From: Bacteroidales bacterium
Lineage (GTDB): Bacteria; Bacteroidota; Bacteroidia; Bacteroidales; ML635J-15
Direction of reading: 5' to 3'
Assembly: GCA_017994175.1 (NCBI GenBank)
Contig: JAGOLH010000002.1
Span: 1 to 64,000 of the forward strand
DNA length: 64,000 nt
Positions within the stretch are counted from its first letter, which is position 1. Each line of letters starts with the position of its first letter. The translations under genes were made by a program, and so were the position numbers. Under the pieces are notes generated by a model that saw nothing but the letters and a program-made list of their open reading frames with translations, made no database searches and was not told where the DNA came from. Shown piece by piece: positions 25,908 through 34,931 of this stretch.

Positions 25908-26513
25908 ATGATGAGCGATCAGGAAATTATTAAGGGCTGTATTAAAAGCCATTCCGATGCTCAGGCTGCATTGTATAACCGCTATGCCCCTGTGCTGAGA
26001 GGTATTTGTATGCGATACACCGGAAATAAGGACGATGCTGAAGATGTGCTTCACGATAGTCTGATAAAAGCGCTAATGGCAATGAAACAATACAAGGGAA
26101 ACGGATCGTTCGAAGGTTGGCTGAAACGTATCGCTATGAATACCTGTATAAGTTATATCAATGGAAAGAACAAATCAGGAGTATCCTCTGTGAACAGAGT
26201 GGTTGAAAACGAAGCAGATGATCCGGAAGAAACTGAAGGAAATCAGGGTCTTATTGAACGTTTCCTTAACAGCGGGATCGAAAAAAGCGATTTATTGCAG
26301 GCGGTTGCCGGTTTACCCGATGGGTACCGTATGGTGTTGAACATGTACGTGATTGATGGCATGCCGCACCATGAAATTGCTGCTCAACTTGGTATTAGCA
26401 TCAATACTTCGAAATCGCAGCTCTCTCGTGCACGAAATCTGCTTAAATCGAGATTGCTTGGTATGATACAAAATAATGAATTTAATGTACATGTAAATGA
26501 AAAATGCTATTGA
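25908..26513 (+). CDS. ECF-type RNA polymerase sigma factor
   Basis: The 201-residue protein has sigma region 2 (about 15-85: YNRYAPVLRGICMRYTGNKDDAEDVLHDSLIKAL ... FEGWLKRIAMN) and region 4 (about 125-190: AVAGLPDGYRMVLNMYVIDGMPHHEIAAQLGISINTSKSQLSRAR). It is a group IV (extracytoplasmic function) sigma factor that would direct a small regulon. The downstream gene overlaps it by 17 bases and encodes a one-helix membrane protein that is probably its anti-sigma factor. A third gene abuts that one, so all three form one operon. A start one codon later (ATG 25911) is equally possible. Confidence 0.93.
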   Translation: MMSDQEIIKGCIKSHSDAQAALYNRYAPVLRGICMRYTGNKDDAEDVLHDSLIKALMAMKQYKGNGSFEGWLKRIAMNTCISYINGKNKSGVSSVNRVVENEADDPEETEGNQGLIERFLNSGIEKSDLLQAVAGLPDGYRMVLNMYVIDGMPHHEIAAQLGISINTSKSQLSRARNLLKSRLLGMIQNNEFNVHVNEKCY

Positions 26514-27099
26514 CAACAAACTCGACAATGTACTACGAGAGGAACTGGGAGCAATTGAAATAGCCGGTCCTCCTGCCGGACTTACGTCGTTTATTTCGAA
26601 AATCCCCAAAACAGGGTTGTCGTATGTTACCCAGATAATTATAATTACTGTTACCTCTATGGCAGTAGTATTTACGGGGATTATCATGTGGCAGGCAGGA
26701 GCAAACCATGCTTATCAGAAACTTACTGCAAAAGAACTTCATAATGTTTCTGAAAAACAATTATTCCGTGTCAATTATACCTCGAAAGGTGCTTTGCCTT
26801 TGGAAGATAGCAATGAACGCTTAGCTTTTGCAACAAACAATACAGTCCAGAACAGACATACTGGTGCAGCGATTAGTACGACTAAAAATGATACTTACAT
26901 AATTAATGAATCAGAAGCAAATGCCAGGACTATTATGCCTGCGGGTACCGAAAACAATGACTTTAAAAAAGATGTTTCGGCTCCGTATTTTTGTGATACT
27001 GTGGTTGTTTACGATACGGTTGTTGTTGTCGATACCGTATTAAAATTCCGTCAGCAAAAGATTATTGTTAAATCGAAACGTAAAAATACTCGCCGGTAA
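26497..27099 (+). CDS. Probable membrane anti-sigma factor
   Basis: The 200-residue protein has a short N-terminal cytoplasmic part (1-42), one membrane helix (about 43-65, YVTQIIIITVTSMAVVFTGII) and a long periplasmic tail. The tail ends with a repeated DTV pattern (CDTVVVYDTVVVVDTV) and a basic C-terminus. Position directly after, and overlapping, an ECF sigma gene is the main evidence for an anti-sigma role; the N-terminal part is short and does not show a classical zinc anti-sigma motif. The same DTV-type repeat appears at the start of the next gene's mature protein, which suggests the two periplasmic regions are related or interact. Confidence 0.7.
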   Translation: MKNAIDNKLDNVLREELGAIEIAGPPAGLTSFISKIPKTGLSYVTQIIIITVTSMAVVFTGIIMWQAGANHAYQKLTAKELHNVSEKQLFRVNYTSKGALPLEDSNERLAFATNNTVQNRHTGAAISTTKNDTYIINESEANARTIMPAGTENNDFKKDVSAPYFCDTVVVYDTVVVVDTVLKFRQQKIIVKSKRKNTRR

Positions 27100-28029
27100 A
27101 TGAATTCACAAAGTAAATACTTGTACTTTATTGCACTGTTGATTTTATTATTACCAGCCGGAGAATTGTTTTCTCAGCAAACTGATACGGTAAAAGTACA
27201 GATAAGAAAGGTGGTTTACGATACAGTATTTACTGAAGTAGAAATTCCGGTATATGATACCGTTTATAAAGAAAGATTTATAAGCAGTCTTTCGTTTTCA
27301 CCGGCCATAGGAGCAGGAGTGGGGGTAAATCGTTTTGGAAAGGACACAGATAGTACTGCATTGAATTTTCTGAACCGGACCTATGCTGAATCATGGTTTT
27401 ACAGTGTCGGTACTGGTTTTACAGCCACCAGCGGTCGCTTTGGAATTGGTACAGGGGTATATTACACTGCAATGGATCAGAAATTTATCTATAGTCATTC
27501 AACTTTCAACTATGATACTATAACCTACTATAATACGGAAATACACCTCGAAGTGCAAACAGATACTGTATGGTTCGACTCGATAAACTATCAAATAACT
27601 ACGATTTCGAATTATACCCTTGATTCTGTACCCTACGACAGTGTTTTGGTGCATACCCATGATACAAGCCTGAATTATACCAACAGATACAGAATGATAA
27701 GGATTCCGCTTCTGCTGAGTTATTCTCTTATCGATAAGAAAGGTTTTGTGCTTAATTTTTCTATCGGACCGGTGTTGGGAATTATGTTCCGTAATGATTC
27801 GTACAGTCTTGGCCTTGATTTGTACCCTGTAAAAAATGAAAAAAAGATATATTTTATCCCATATATTTACGGAGCCGTTGGTCTTGAGTACGCTTTTTGT
27901 CCGGGCATTTCGCTTGGTTGCGATCTGTTCTGTTGTTTTCCTCTGAAAAGCATTGGTAATAGCTCTGGGGTTTATTGGTATAATATTGATAATTATGGAG
28001 TTGCATTGAAGTATTTGTATTATTTTTGA
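27100..28029 (+). CDS. Probable outer-membrane beta-barrel protein of the ECF operon
   Basis: I do not recognise a named family. The 309-residue protein has a signal peptide (about 1-25, LYFIALLILLLPAGELFS), then a short DTV-repeat segment (TDTV, YDTV, YDTV at about 28-62), and a beta-strand-rich body with alternating hydrophobic residues, ending with ALKYLYYF. The final aromatic residue and pattern (PAIGAGVGVNRFG, SYSLIDKKGFVLNFSIGPVLG) suit an outer-membrane barrel. Its ATG touches the preceding stop codon, so it is co-translated with the anti-sigma gene. It may be the outer-membrane signal input or output of the sigma system. Confidence 0.72.
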   Translation: MNSQSKYLYFIALLILLLPAGELFSQQTDTVKVQIRKVVYDTVFTEVEIPVYDTVYKERFISSLSFSPAIGAGVGVNRFGKDTDSTALNFLNRTYAESWFYSVGTGFTATSGRFGIGTGVYYTAMDQKFIYSHSTFNYDTITYYNTEIHLEVQTDTVWFDSINYQITTISNYTLDSVPYDSVLVHTHDTSLNYTNRYRMIRIPLLLSYSLIDKKGFVLNFSIGPVLGIMFRNDSYSLGLDLYPVKNEKKIYFIPYIYGAVGLEYAFCPGISLGCDLFCCFPLKSIGNSSGVYWYNIDNYGVALKYLYYF

Positions 28030-28098
28030 AATGCTGATTTTTGCGATGCAACCTTTTCTTATCTGTAAGTCTTATTATTGAAAAACAATATCAACAAT

Positions 28099-29502
28099 AT
28101 GAAAAAAATAATTCTTTTCTCTCTGCTAATTTCAAGTTTTATCATCCTGCCACAAATGCTCCGTTCACAGAATTGCTATTTACAGGCAAGCTACGAAGCA
28201 AATGGTCTGGATGTAAACTTTGCCGCACAACTCTACGATTTAACCGTCAATCAGCAGGACAGCTCTTTTCAACCCATCCAAGGCCAGTATATTTGGGTAA
28301 TCGACAATGCAACATTGTCGGGTCAGAATCTTGAGTTTTCTTACAACTCCTACGGGCAGCATGTTGTTACCGTTACCGGAAGCGGGATGGGTTGCAGTGC
28401 TACTACTACGCTTATTGTAACTCTCGACGAAAATAACCCGATCGACAGTACTGGGAATTTTGTGGTTCTTATTTCCGGCGATAGCTACTCATCACTCGAT
28501 TGCGATGCCGATATCAACGCATATGTAATTGGCGGTATAGCCCCTGTTAGTTTTAACTGGAATAATGGAGTTACTTCAAGTTTACTTAACGATGTGTGCG
28601 CCGGTGAGTTTTGCGTTACCGCTGTTGATGCAAATGGAACAACCGCTGAATCCTGTTTCACTGTAGGTTATGGCAACACCGATACATTGCCAAACGACTC
28701 GACCAATTATGGAAACATTTATGTAAGCATTGAGTACTATTCAAATTCGTTAGATGATTGTGGATATTCAGCATGGGCAAGCGTGTACGGAGGTACTCCG
28801 CCATATTTTTATCAATGGAATACCGGTCAAAATACCTCTCAGGTTGCCGAATTATGCGTAGGGCAGGAAATATGCCTTATGGTGGTAGATATCGATGGCA
28901 ATTCAGCTACTGCCTGTGCATTGATTCTCGCCGACAGTGTTTATAACACCGATACCGTATTGAATGGCGGAGATCCATGGGAATCGACTTTTGAATGGCA
29001 GGGCGATTCATTGTTTGCCGATGCTCAGATTGTTCATTACTGGATCACCAATACCGAAATATGTTTTGTCTGGGCTCTTATCTACGAAAATTCTTATCAG
29101 GAAACCATGACCGTTTGCTATCCCCTGTCCGACAGTTTGAATAGCGGCTGGTACGAAGTAATACTGCATGTTATTTTCAATAACGGACAAAAGGCAAATA
29201 TCAGTTTTATTGACAATGTGTATCTAGAACCATCCGACTTATCGTCGAACCCTGATAATGAAAACATCCTTGATGTTACTGCATACCCCAATCCGGTTGG
29301 CGATATGCTCAATATTTCAGTTTCGAAGCAGGGAAACTCTTGTTCCATCAGTGTGTTCGATCTTAGTGGCAAACTCATATATAAATCAGACTATTCAGGC
29401 AACGAGTTGATACGCATCGAAACGTCAAATTGGGAAAATGGGATGTATTTTCTTGAAGTACGTAGTGATAATGAAAAGTCAGTGCTTAAAATCGTGAAAT
29501 AG
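28099..29502 (+). CDS. T9SS-secreted protein with SprB-type repeats
   Basis: The 467-residue protein has a signal peptide (MKKIILFSLLISSFIILP), a short N-terminal domain, two SprB-like repeats (about 140-200 and 215-280, with the pattern GG-x2-P-x-F-x-W-NNG and CVTAVDANG or CLMVVDIDG), a beta-rich domain, and a C-terminal T9SS sorting domain (about 390-467: AYPNPVGDMLNISV ... GMYFLEVRS ... LKIVK). It should be displayed or secreted by T9SS; adhesin-like function is inferred from the repeats. The frame opens at a TTG (28078), but ATG 28099 begins the signal peptide. It follows the ECF operon by 69 bases and may or may not belong to it. Confidence 0.87.
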   Translation: MKKIILFSLLISSFIILPQMLRSQNCYLQASYEANGLDVNFAAQLYDLTVNQQDSSFQPIQGQYIWVIDNATLSGQNLEFSYNSYGQHVVTVTGSGMGCSATTTLIVTLDENNPIDSTGNFVVLISGDSYSSLDCDADINAYVIGGIAPVSFNWNNGVTSSLLNDVCAGEFCVTAVDANGTTAESCFTVGYGNTDTLPNDSTNYGNIYVSIEYYSNSLDDCGYSAWASVYGGTPPYFYQWNTGQNTSQVAELCVGQEICLMVVDIDGNSATACALILADSVYNTDTVLNGGDPWESTFEWQGDSLFADAQIVHYWITNTEICFVWALIYENSYQETMTVCYPLSDSLNSGWYEVILHVIFNNGQKANISFIDNVYLEPSDLSSNPDNENILDVTAYPNPVGDMLNISVSKQGNSCSISVFDLSGKLIYKSDYSGNELIRIETSNWENGMYFLEVRSDNEKSVLKIVK

Positions 29503-29521
29503 AGTACTGTTTTAGGTAAAT

Positions 29522-29556
29522 AAAAAATGCCTGGCTTGTTGAGTCAGGCATTTTTA
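29522..29556. terminator. Bidirectional terminator between convergent genes
   Basis: AAAATGCCTG is mirrored by CAGGCATTTT with an 11-base loop. It is flanked by an A-run and a T-run, so it can end the T9SS protein gene on the plus strand and the peroxiredoxin gene on the minus strand. Confidence 0.85.
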
Positions 29557-29569
29557 TTTGAATGAATGC

Positions 29570-30280
29570 TTATTTTTTAATAATGGCTTTCATTACTTTT
29601 TCTTTATCGAGTTTTTTAGTGCAGAAGAACCAGTCATAGCATTTTACATCTTCATCTTTGCTTAGCATTCTTTCTTTCGCTACACCACACGATCCGGCAG
29701 TCGGAACAATTACATCGTCGCCCGGACGCCAGTCGGCGGGGGTTGCTACGCTGAATTCATCGGCTGTTTTAAGTGCCAGAACAACGCGGTACAATTCATC
29801 GAAATTCCTTCCTAGACTTAGCGGATAATAAATTATTGTGCGGATAATTCCTTTTGGGTCAATTACAAATACTGCTCTCACTGCTTTGGTGTTGCTTTCG
29901 CCAGGCATCATCATGCCATATTTGGTGGCAACTTCCATAGTGATATCCTCAATTAAAGGGAATGTAACCTCAACGTCTTTCATTCCTTTATACTCTATTT
30001 TTTCCTTTATGGTACGCAACCATGCGATATGGCTGTAAAGACCGTCAACCGAAAGCCCTACCAGCTTGCAGTTTGCCTCATTGAATTTCTTTTCCATCGA
30101 GGCAAAGGTCATAAACTCTGATGTACACACTGGTGTGAAGTCGGCAGGGTGACTGAACAATATAACCCAGCTTCCTTTGTAATCACCGGGAAAACTAATT
30201 TTACCCTGTGTGGTAACAGCTTCAAATTCTGGTGCACGATCACCAATGCGTGGCATTGCATTTACTTTGTTTTCTTCCAT
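29570..30280 (-). CDS. Prx6-family peroxiredoxin
   Basis: The 236-residue protein reduces peroxides with the peroxidatic cysteine C52 in SHPADFTPVCTSEF. Its length and the conserved C-terminal cysteines (GSCGVAKERM ... VKCYDWFFCTKK) match archaeal and bacterial Prx6-type thiol peroxidases, in which the C-terminal pair takes part in resolving the oxidised cysteine. Cytoplasmic. The reductant is not visible here. It is 120 bases downstream of the C10 peptidase gene on the same strand. An oxidative-stress role is established for the family. Confidence 0.94.
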   Translation of the reverse strand: MEENKVNAMPRIGDRAPEFEAVTTQGKISFPGDYKGSWVILFSHPADFTPVCTSEFMTFASMEKKFNEANCKLVGLSVDGLYSHIAWLRTIKEKIEYKGMKDVEVTFPLIEDITMEVATKYGMMMPGESNTKAVRAVFVIDPKGIIRTIIYYPLSLGRNFDELYRVVLALKTADEFSVATPADWRPGDDVIVPTAGSCGVAKERMLSKDEDVKCYDWFFCTKKLDKEKVMKAIIKK

Positions 30281-30399
30281 TGTTATAATTTTAAGGTAAT
30301 GGTTATTTATTTGTAATTAGTAACAAATGAATAATGGAAATGTTCAGAAAAATGTGGACTTAAAAAATGAGAAATCCCGGTAAATAAAGACCAGAATCC

Positions 30400-32478
30400 T
30401 TATTGTACAACTATTCTGCCCTGATAGGTATAATCTTGTGAGTATAGATGGTATATATACATTCCTTCCGAAATATGGCCGATGTCGATGTGGTGATCCT
30501 CCGGTAAAAATTGTTGGAGGAGCAATTTCCCCTGTACATCGTAGAGTTCGATTTGTATTGGCTGGGCCATATTTCCGGTGCGGAATTCAATAAAATTGTC
30601 AGCAGGGTTTGGAAATACCGAAATATTCTCTGTTGCTCCGATAGGGTTGCCCACGAACTGAGTAGAGTAATTCAGGCTGAATCCCCCTGCGCGGGTATTC
30701 CCGTTGGCTTTAAAATTCACTGTAATTTTATACGCTTCAATGGTAAGAACATCAGGTAGGGTACTCCCCGAGTAGGTAGCAACTGTTTGCGAAGACTGAT
30801 TGAGTATTTTTACATAATCATAAACAGGCTCCAGATCGAAATCGGTGAATTCAACCGTGATGCTTTGGGCGTTTTCGGGTTCAATATACCAGTAGCAGGT
30901 TGTATTATTCTGATAATTATACTGGTTGCTGCCGTCAGAAACGGTTCCTACCGGTTCCGAAATATGGGTTACCAGCGGACAGTACACAGGCTTAATACCT
31001 TTGTACGATAGGAGAAACCCGTCACCATTCAGGTCATTGTCCGTAACAAAACGAATCAGCACCTCATCGGAAGTGCTTTCAAATGTTGCAGGGATTGTGT
31101 TCCCTGAAAAAACTCCCAACACCTGAGCCTCATCGGTAGGTCCATCGAAAATGGTTATAAAATCGTTAGGGTCGGTTTGCAGTTTTAAAAATTCAAATTC
31201 AATTCCATTGGCCGAGTCGTTTGGTTGAATGAGCCATTCGCATTCCGTACCGGCTTCGTAATCGAAAAGAGGTCCGCTGCCGTCATCGATGGTACCTGCT
31301 GTAGTTGTCAGAATTTTTTGGGATTGACAGCCCTGCGGATAGATACCCGAAGGTACTGCGTTCACAATAACTTCGTGCAGCAAAGTGAAGTCGCTTCCAC
31401 CGGGTGTAAGGTTGTCGAGGTAGAAATACCCGTCGTAACTTCCGCCCCAACCCCAATTGAAATGGTAATAATCTTCGGTTTGGTAGCCGTCAACAATAAA
31501 TGCATGACCCGATACAAACTCGTAATCGCTCCAACCGGCATAATAAAGCGGGATTCTCTGATCGAGGTGCTGAATTAATGTGCCTTTCCAGTCGAAATCT
31601 TCCGGAAGACTGTCGCGGAACAGATAGGTGGTTTCATCATCGTAACCGAAGTAGGTGTGGAGTGTGTAGGCTCCTTTGTGATTCCACATTCCCGATCCAT
31701 CGGGACCGTAATTCATATCCACAGAAACGCCGATGTTATAAATTAACCGTGCCACATCATCGTTGAAATCGGTAAGTTCTACCGCCATCTGATCGTAATT
31801 ATAGTTTTGTTGCGAAAAGTCAACTTCAATCCATCCATAATCGTCGTGCTGATATCCATAAGAACCGGTTCCCTGTTCAGGATATCTGAAATAATTCAAC
31901 AATTGCCCCAATGCAGTTGCAACACAGCCGGTAACAACATGACCACCCGGTCCTGCACCGTCAGCAGGGCACATGGCATTGTAATACAACCCCTGATTCC
32001 ATTGGGTAAACAACATAGGCGTCACCCCTGTTTTCACCGATTTAACTAGACTACTGCTTTCTCCCTGCAAATGCGACCACATTGCAGCAATATTTTCATC
32101 AACCAATGTTTGATTATCAATCACATGGGCAATTTGTACTGCATAATTATCGAGCCATGTAGCGCAGGAAGAATTCATTTCAGCGGGAACTTGGGCTTCT
32201 GCAAATGAATAACCCAGCACCGGAACCACCTTTTCACTTTCCGAAACAATTACAAATCCTGAAGGATTCATTGCACAAATTGTATATACAGCTTTGCCGT
32301 TATGCATCCGCGTTTCGGTTGATACAACACTGATATCATCGTAATGAACACTTTTAAAAGCATTTGCCTGCTCATAATAGAAATTTCTGGCTACAATTTC
32401 AGTTCTTTTATTTTCGTTGGATTGTGCAAACAAAACTGCAGCAAATAATAACAATGCAAGGGTAATATATACTCTCAT
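30400..32478 (-). CDS. Secreted C10-family cysteine peptidase (streptopain-like) with CUB and T9SS domains
   Basis: The 692-residue protein has a signal peptide (1-19), a Spi-type inhibitory pro-region (about 25-140), a C10 peptidase domain with nucleophile C185 (VVTGCVATALGQ) and H325 (SGHAFIVDGY) followed by HFNWGWGGSYDGYF, then two CUB-like domains (about 385-500 and 502-610, each starting with a cysteine and containing FITIFDGP or YVKILN), and a T9SS sorting domain (about 615-692: VFPNPADNFIEF ... GMYIYHLYS). It is synthesised as a zymogen and sent out by T9SS. Its start is three bases after the malic enzyme stop, so it is likely read through from that operon. Confidence 0.94.
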   Translation of the reverse strand: MRVYITLALLLFAAVLFAQSNENKRTEIVARNFYYEQANAFKSVHYDDISVVSTETRMHNGKAVYTICAMNPSGFVIVSESEKVVPVLGYSFAEAQVPAEMNSSCATWLDNYAVQIAHVIDNQTLVDENIAAMWSHLQGESSSLVKSVKTGVTPMLFTQWNQGLYYNAMCPADGAGPGGHVVTGCVATALGQLLNYFRYPEQGTGSYGYQHDDYGWIEVDFSQQNYNYDQMAVELTDFNDDVARLIYNIGVSVDMNYGPDGSGMWNHKGAYTLHTYFGYDDETTYLFRDSLPEDFDWKGTLIQHLDQRIPLYYAGWSDYEFVSGHAFIVDGYQTEDYYHFNWGWGGSYDGYFYLDNLTPGGSDFTLLHEVIVNAVPSGIYPQGCQSQKILTTTAGTIDDGSGPLFDYEAGTECEWLIQPNDSANGIEFEFLKLQTDPNDFITIFDGPTDEAQVLGVFSGNTIPATFESTSDEVLIRFVTDNDLNGDGFLLSYKGIKPVYCPLVTHISEPVGTVSDGSNQYNYQNNTTCYWYIEPENAQSITVEFTDFDLEPVYDYVKILNQSSQTVATYSGSTLPDVLTIEAYKITVNFKANGNTRAGGFSLNYSTQFVGNPIGATENISVFPNPADNFIEFRTGNMAQPIQIELYDVQGKLLLQQFLPEDHHIDIGHISEGMYIYHLYSQDYTYQGRIVVQ

Positions 32479-32481
32479 AGC

Positions 32482-33798
32482 TTATACTTCATTTATATCG
32501 TTTAAAAAATCAGCAATTTTTTGAGAACGAAGCATGCGTTCGTGCAGAAGAATACGGTACGATTCGATATTATCGATATTCTTGCGGGCAACTCCTGTTT
32601 TCATTGCTGCCATGGCAACCGCAGGTGCAACATACTCAATTACTCTTCTGTCGAGAGGTTTCGGGATAATGTAATTGATGCCAAAACTCAGTTCTTTTAT
32701 ACCATAGGCTTGCATCACTTCTTCCGGAACCGGAAGTCTCGCCAGCTCAGCCAGAGCTCTTGCTGCAGCCATTTTCATTTCCTCATTAATGTCGCTTGCC
32801 TGTACGTCGAGGGCACCTCTGAAAATGAACGGAAATCCCAATACATTGTTAACCTGATTCGGAAAGTCGGAGCGACCTGTAGCCATGATGATATCGCTTC
32901 TGGTTTTCAATGCCAGATCGTACGATATTTCGGGAACAGGGTTGGCAAGAGCAAAAACAATCGGTTTCGCATTCATCGAAAGAAGCATGTCGGGGCTTAC
33001 AATATTTCCGGCAGACACTCCGACAAATACATCGGCATCTTGCATACACTCGGCAAGGGTATTCAAATTCCGATGCGTAACAAAGCATTTCCGCTCTTCA
33101 TCGAGATTTGTTCTCGATTGGTTGATTACCCCTTTTGTATCGGTAATAACAATGTTTTCATGAAGAACCCCCAGTTGTTCGAAAAATTTTGCACATGAAA
33201 TACCTGCAGCTCCGGCACCACTAAACACAACTCGGATTTCCTCAATTTTTTTACCGACTATTTCCAGAGCATTTAACAGTGCGGCTCCCGAAATGATGGC
33301 AGTACCATGCTGGTCGTCATGAAAAACAGGGATATCGCATATTTTTTTCAATTCACGCTCGATTCTGAAACATTCCGGAGCTTTAATGTCTTCGAGGTTA
33401 ATGCCCCCGAATGTAGGACAGAGTGATTTAACGATGTGAATAAGTGCATCAGGGTTGGGTTCATCAATTTCAAGATCGAAAACATCGATATCGGCAAAAG
33501 CCTTGAAAAGCAGCCCTTTCCCTTCCATTACGGGTTTTGATGCATGGGGACCTATATTTCCGAGACCCAGTACGGCAGTTCCATTTGAAATTACTGCAAC
33601 AAGGTTCGATTTGGCTGTGTAATCAAATACGGTGCTAACATCATCTTTAATAGCCAGACATGGTTCAGCAACTCCCGGAGTGTAAGCCAACGAAAGGTCT
33701 TTCTGGGTTATATAGGGTTTTGTTGCAACAACTTCAATTTTTCCAGGCCTGCCATTTTTATGGTAATCAAGCGCATCTTTGGGTGTAAATAATGTCAT
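32482..33798 (-). CDS. NAD(P)-dependent malic enzyme, short form
   Basis: Malic enzyme converts malate to pyruvate, CO2 and NAD(P)H. The 438-residue protein shows [42 protein letters not shown] and the Rossmann motif [17 protein letters not shown]. It lacks the C-terminal phosphotransacetylase-like domain of the approximately 760-residue MaeB enzymes, so it is the short bacterial form. Its start overlaps the pdxA stop by one base; C10 peptidase follows after three bases. Cofactor preference is not obvious by eye. Confidence 0.95.
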   Translation of the reverse strand: MTLFTPKDALDYHKNGRPGKIEVVATKPYITQKDLSLAYTPGVAEPCLAIKDDVSTVFDYTAKSNLVAVISNGTAVLGLGNIGPHASKPVMEGKGLLFKAFADIDVFDLEIDEPNPDALIHIVKSLCPTFGGINLEDIKAPECFRIERELKKICDIPVFHDDQHGTAIISGAALLNALEIVGKKIEEIRVVFSGAGAAGISCAKFFEQLGVLHENIVITDTKGVINQSRTNLDEERKCFVTHRNLNTLAECMQDADVFVGVSAGNIVSPDMLLSMNAKPIVFALANPVPEISYDLALKTRSDIIMATGRSDFPNQVNNVLGFPFIFRGALDVQASDINEEMKMAAARALAELARLPVPEEVMQAYGIKELSFGINYIIPKPLDRRVIEYVAPAVAMAAMKTGVARKNIDNIESYRILLHERMLRSQKIADFLNDINEV

Positions 33799-34889
33799 TA
33801 TAAATCGTTTTCATCGGTGGGTACATCGTCGTCGCTTCCAATAAAGTCTCTCGCATGCCCATGGTCTTTCATGGCGTTTTTCATGAGCTCTTTATTCTGT
33901 TGTCGGTTTTTAAATATATCAATAGCGAGGTACAGCGCATTGCGGAACGATTCTTCCGAAGCTTGTCCGGTGCCTACCAGTTCATATGCTGTACCATGAG
34001 CCGGAGATGTTCTGACAATAGGAAGTCCGGCTGTGAAATTAACTCCTGTGTCGAATGCAAGGGCTTTGAAGGGAGCGAGTCCCTGATCGTGATACATTGC
34101 CAGTACACCATCGAACTTGGTGAAATTGTCCGACCCAAAAAATCCATCGGCTGGGTAGGGGCCTAAAGCCATAATTTTATGGTTTCGTGCTTCTTCAATA
34201 GCGTGAGCAATAATATCTGATTCCTCTGTCCCTATTACACCCATATCGCCGCAGTGCGGATTTAGTCCAAGCACAGCAATACGGGGTTTGCGTACGTTGA
34301 AGTCGAATTTAAGCGATTCGTTAAATATTTTCAGTTTCGAAACAATTTTTTCTTTGGTCAGTGTCGTGGCAATGTCTTTCACAGGTATGTGCCCGGTAGC
34401 AACCCCCACTCTGAGTTTGCCCGAGACCAGCAGCATGAGGTGTTCCTTTGTTTCAAATTTTTCGGCAAGATACTCAGTGTGTCCGGGGAAATGAAACCCA
34501 CTTTCCTGAATATTGTGCTTGTTGATAGGGCCTGTGACCAATACGTCGATTTTACCCTGCTGCATACTTTTTACTGCGCATTCAAGCGAAGCATACGATG
34601 CAGCCCCAGCTTCGGGAGTCGATTTACCAAGTTCAACCTTCACCTCCTCGTCGATACAGTTAATAATGTTTGATCGCTTGGGGTGTGCTTCTTCAGCTGA
34701 ACGTACCTGATTCAGACTGAAATTTTCGATGTTTAATGCTTTTCGGTGATAGGCAACTACTTTTGGAGACCCAAACAAAATAGGTACGCACATATCGTTG
34801 ATTCGTGTATCGCTGAGTGTTTTAATAATTACCTCGTAACTAATACTGTTAATGTCGCCATGACTGATTCCAACCCTGATTTTATCCAT
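33798..34889 (-). CDS. pdxA: 4-hydroxythreonine-4-phosphate dehydrogenase
   Basis: PdxA oxidises 4-phosphooxy-L-threonine with NAD in DXP-dependent pyridoxal 5'-phosphate synthesis. The 363-residue sequence has the metal-binding histidines in [27 protein letters not shown] and [18 protein letters not shown], and the start motif [16 protein letters not shown]. The acidic C-terminal tail ([12 protein letters not shown]) is longer than usual. It is transcribed after leucyl aminopeptidase and overlaps the malic enzyme gene. Confidence 0.95.
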   Translation of the reverse strand: MDKIRVGISHGDINSISYEVIIKTLSDTRINDMCVPILFGSPKVVAYHRKALNIENFSLNQVRSAEEAHPKRSNIINCIDEEVKVELGKSTPEAGAASYASLECAVKSMQQGKIDVLVTGPINKHNIQESGFHFPGHTEYLAEKFETKEHLMLLVSGKLRVGVATGHIPVKDIATTLTKEKIVSKLKIFNESLKFDFNVRKPRIAVLGLNPHCGDMGVIGTEESDIIAHAIEEARNHKIMALGPYPADGFFGSDNFTKFDGVLAMYHDQGLAPFKALAFDTGVNFTAGLPIVRTSPAHGTAYELVGTGQASEESFRNALYLAIDIFKNRQQNKELMKNAMKDHGHARDFIGSDDDVPTDENDL

Positions 34890-34931
34890 AATTACGACTT
34901 AAGATTTATGTAAAAACTATATTGTAAAATT

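Noticed and set aside
32521-33198. 225-residue plus-strand frame antisense to the malic enzyme gene
   Set aside because: It overlaps a strongly supported gene and has no signal, motif or promoter.
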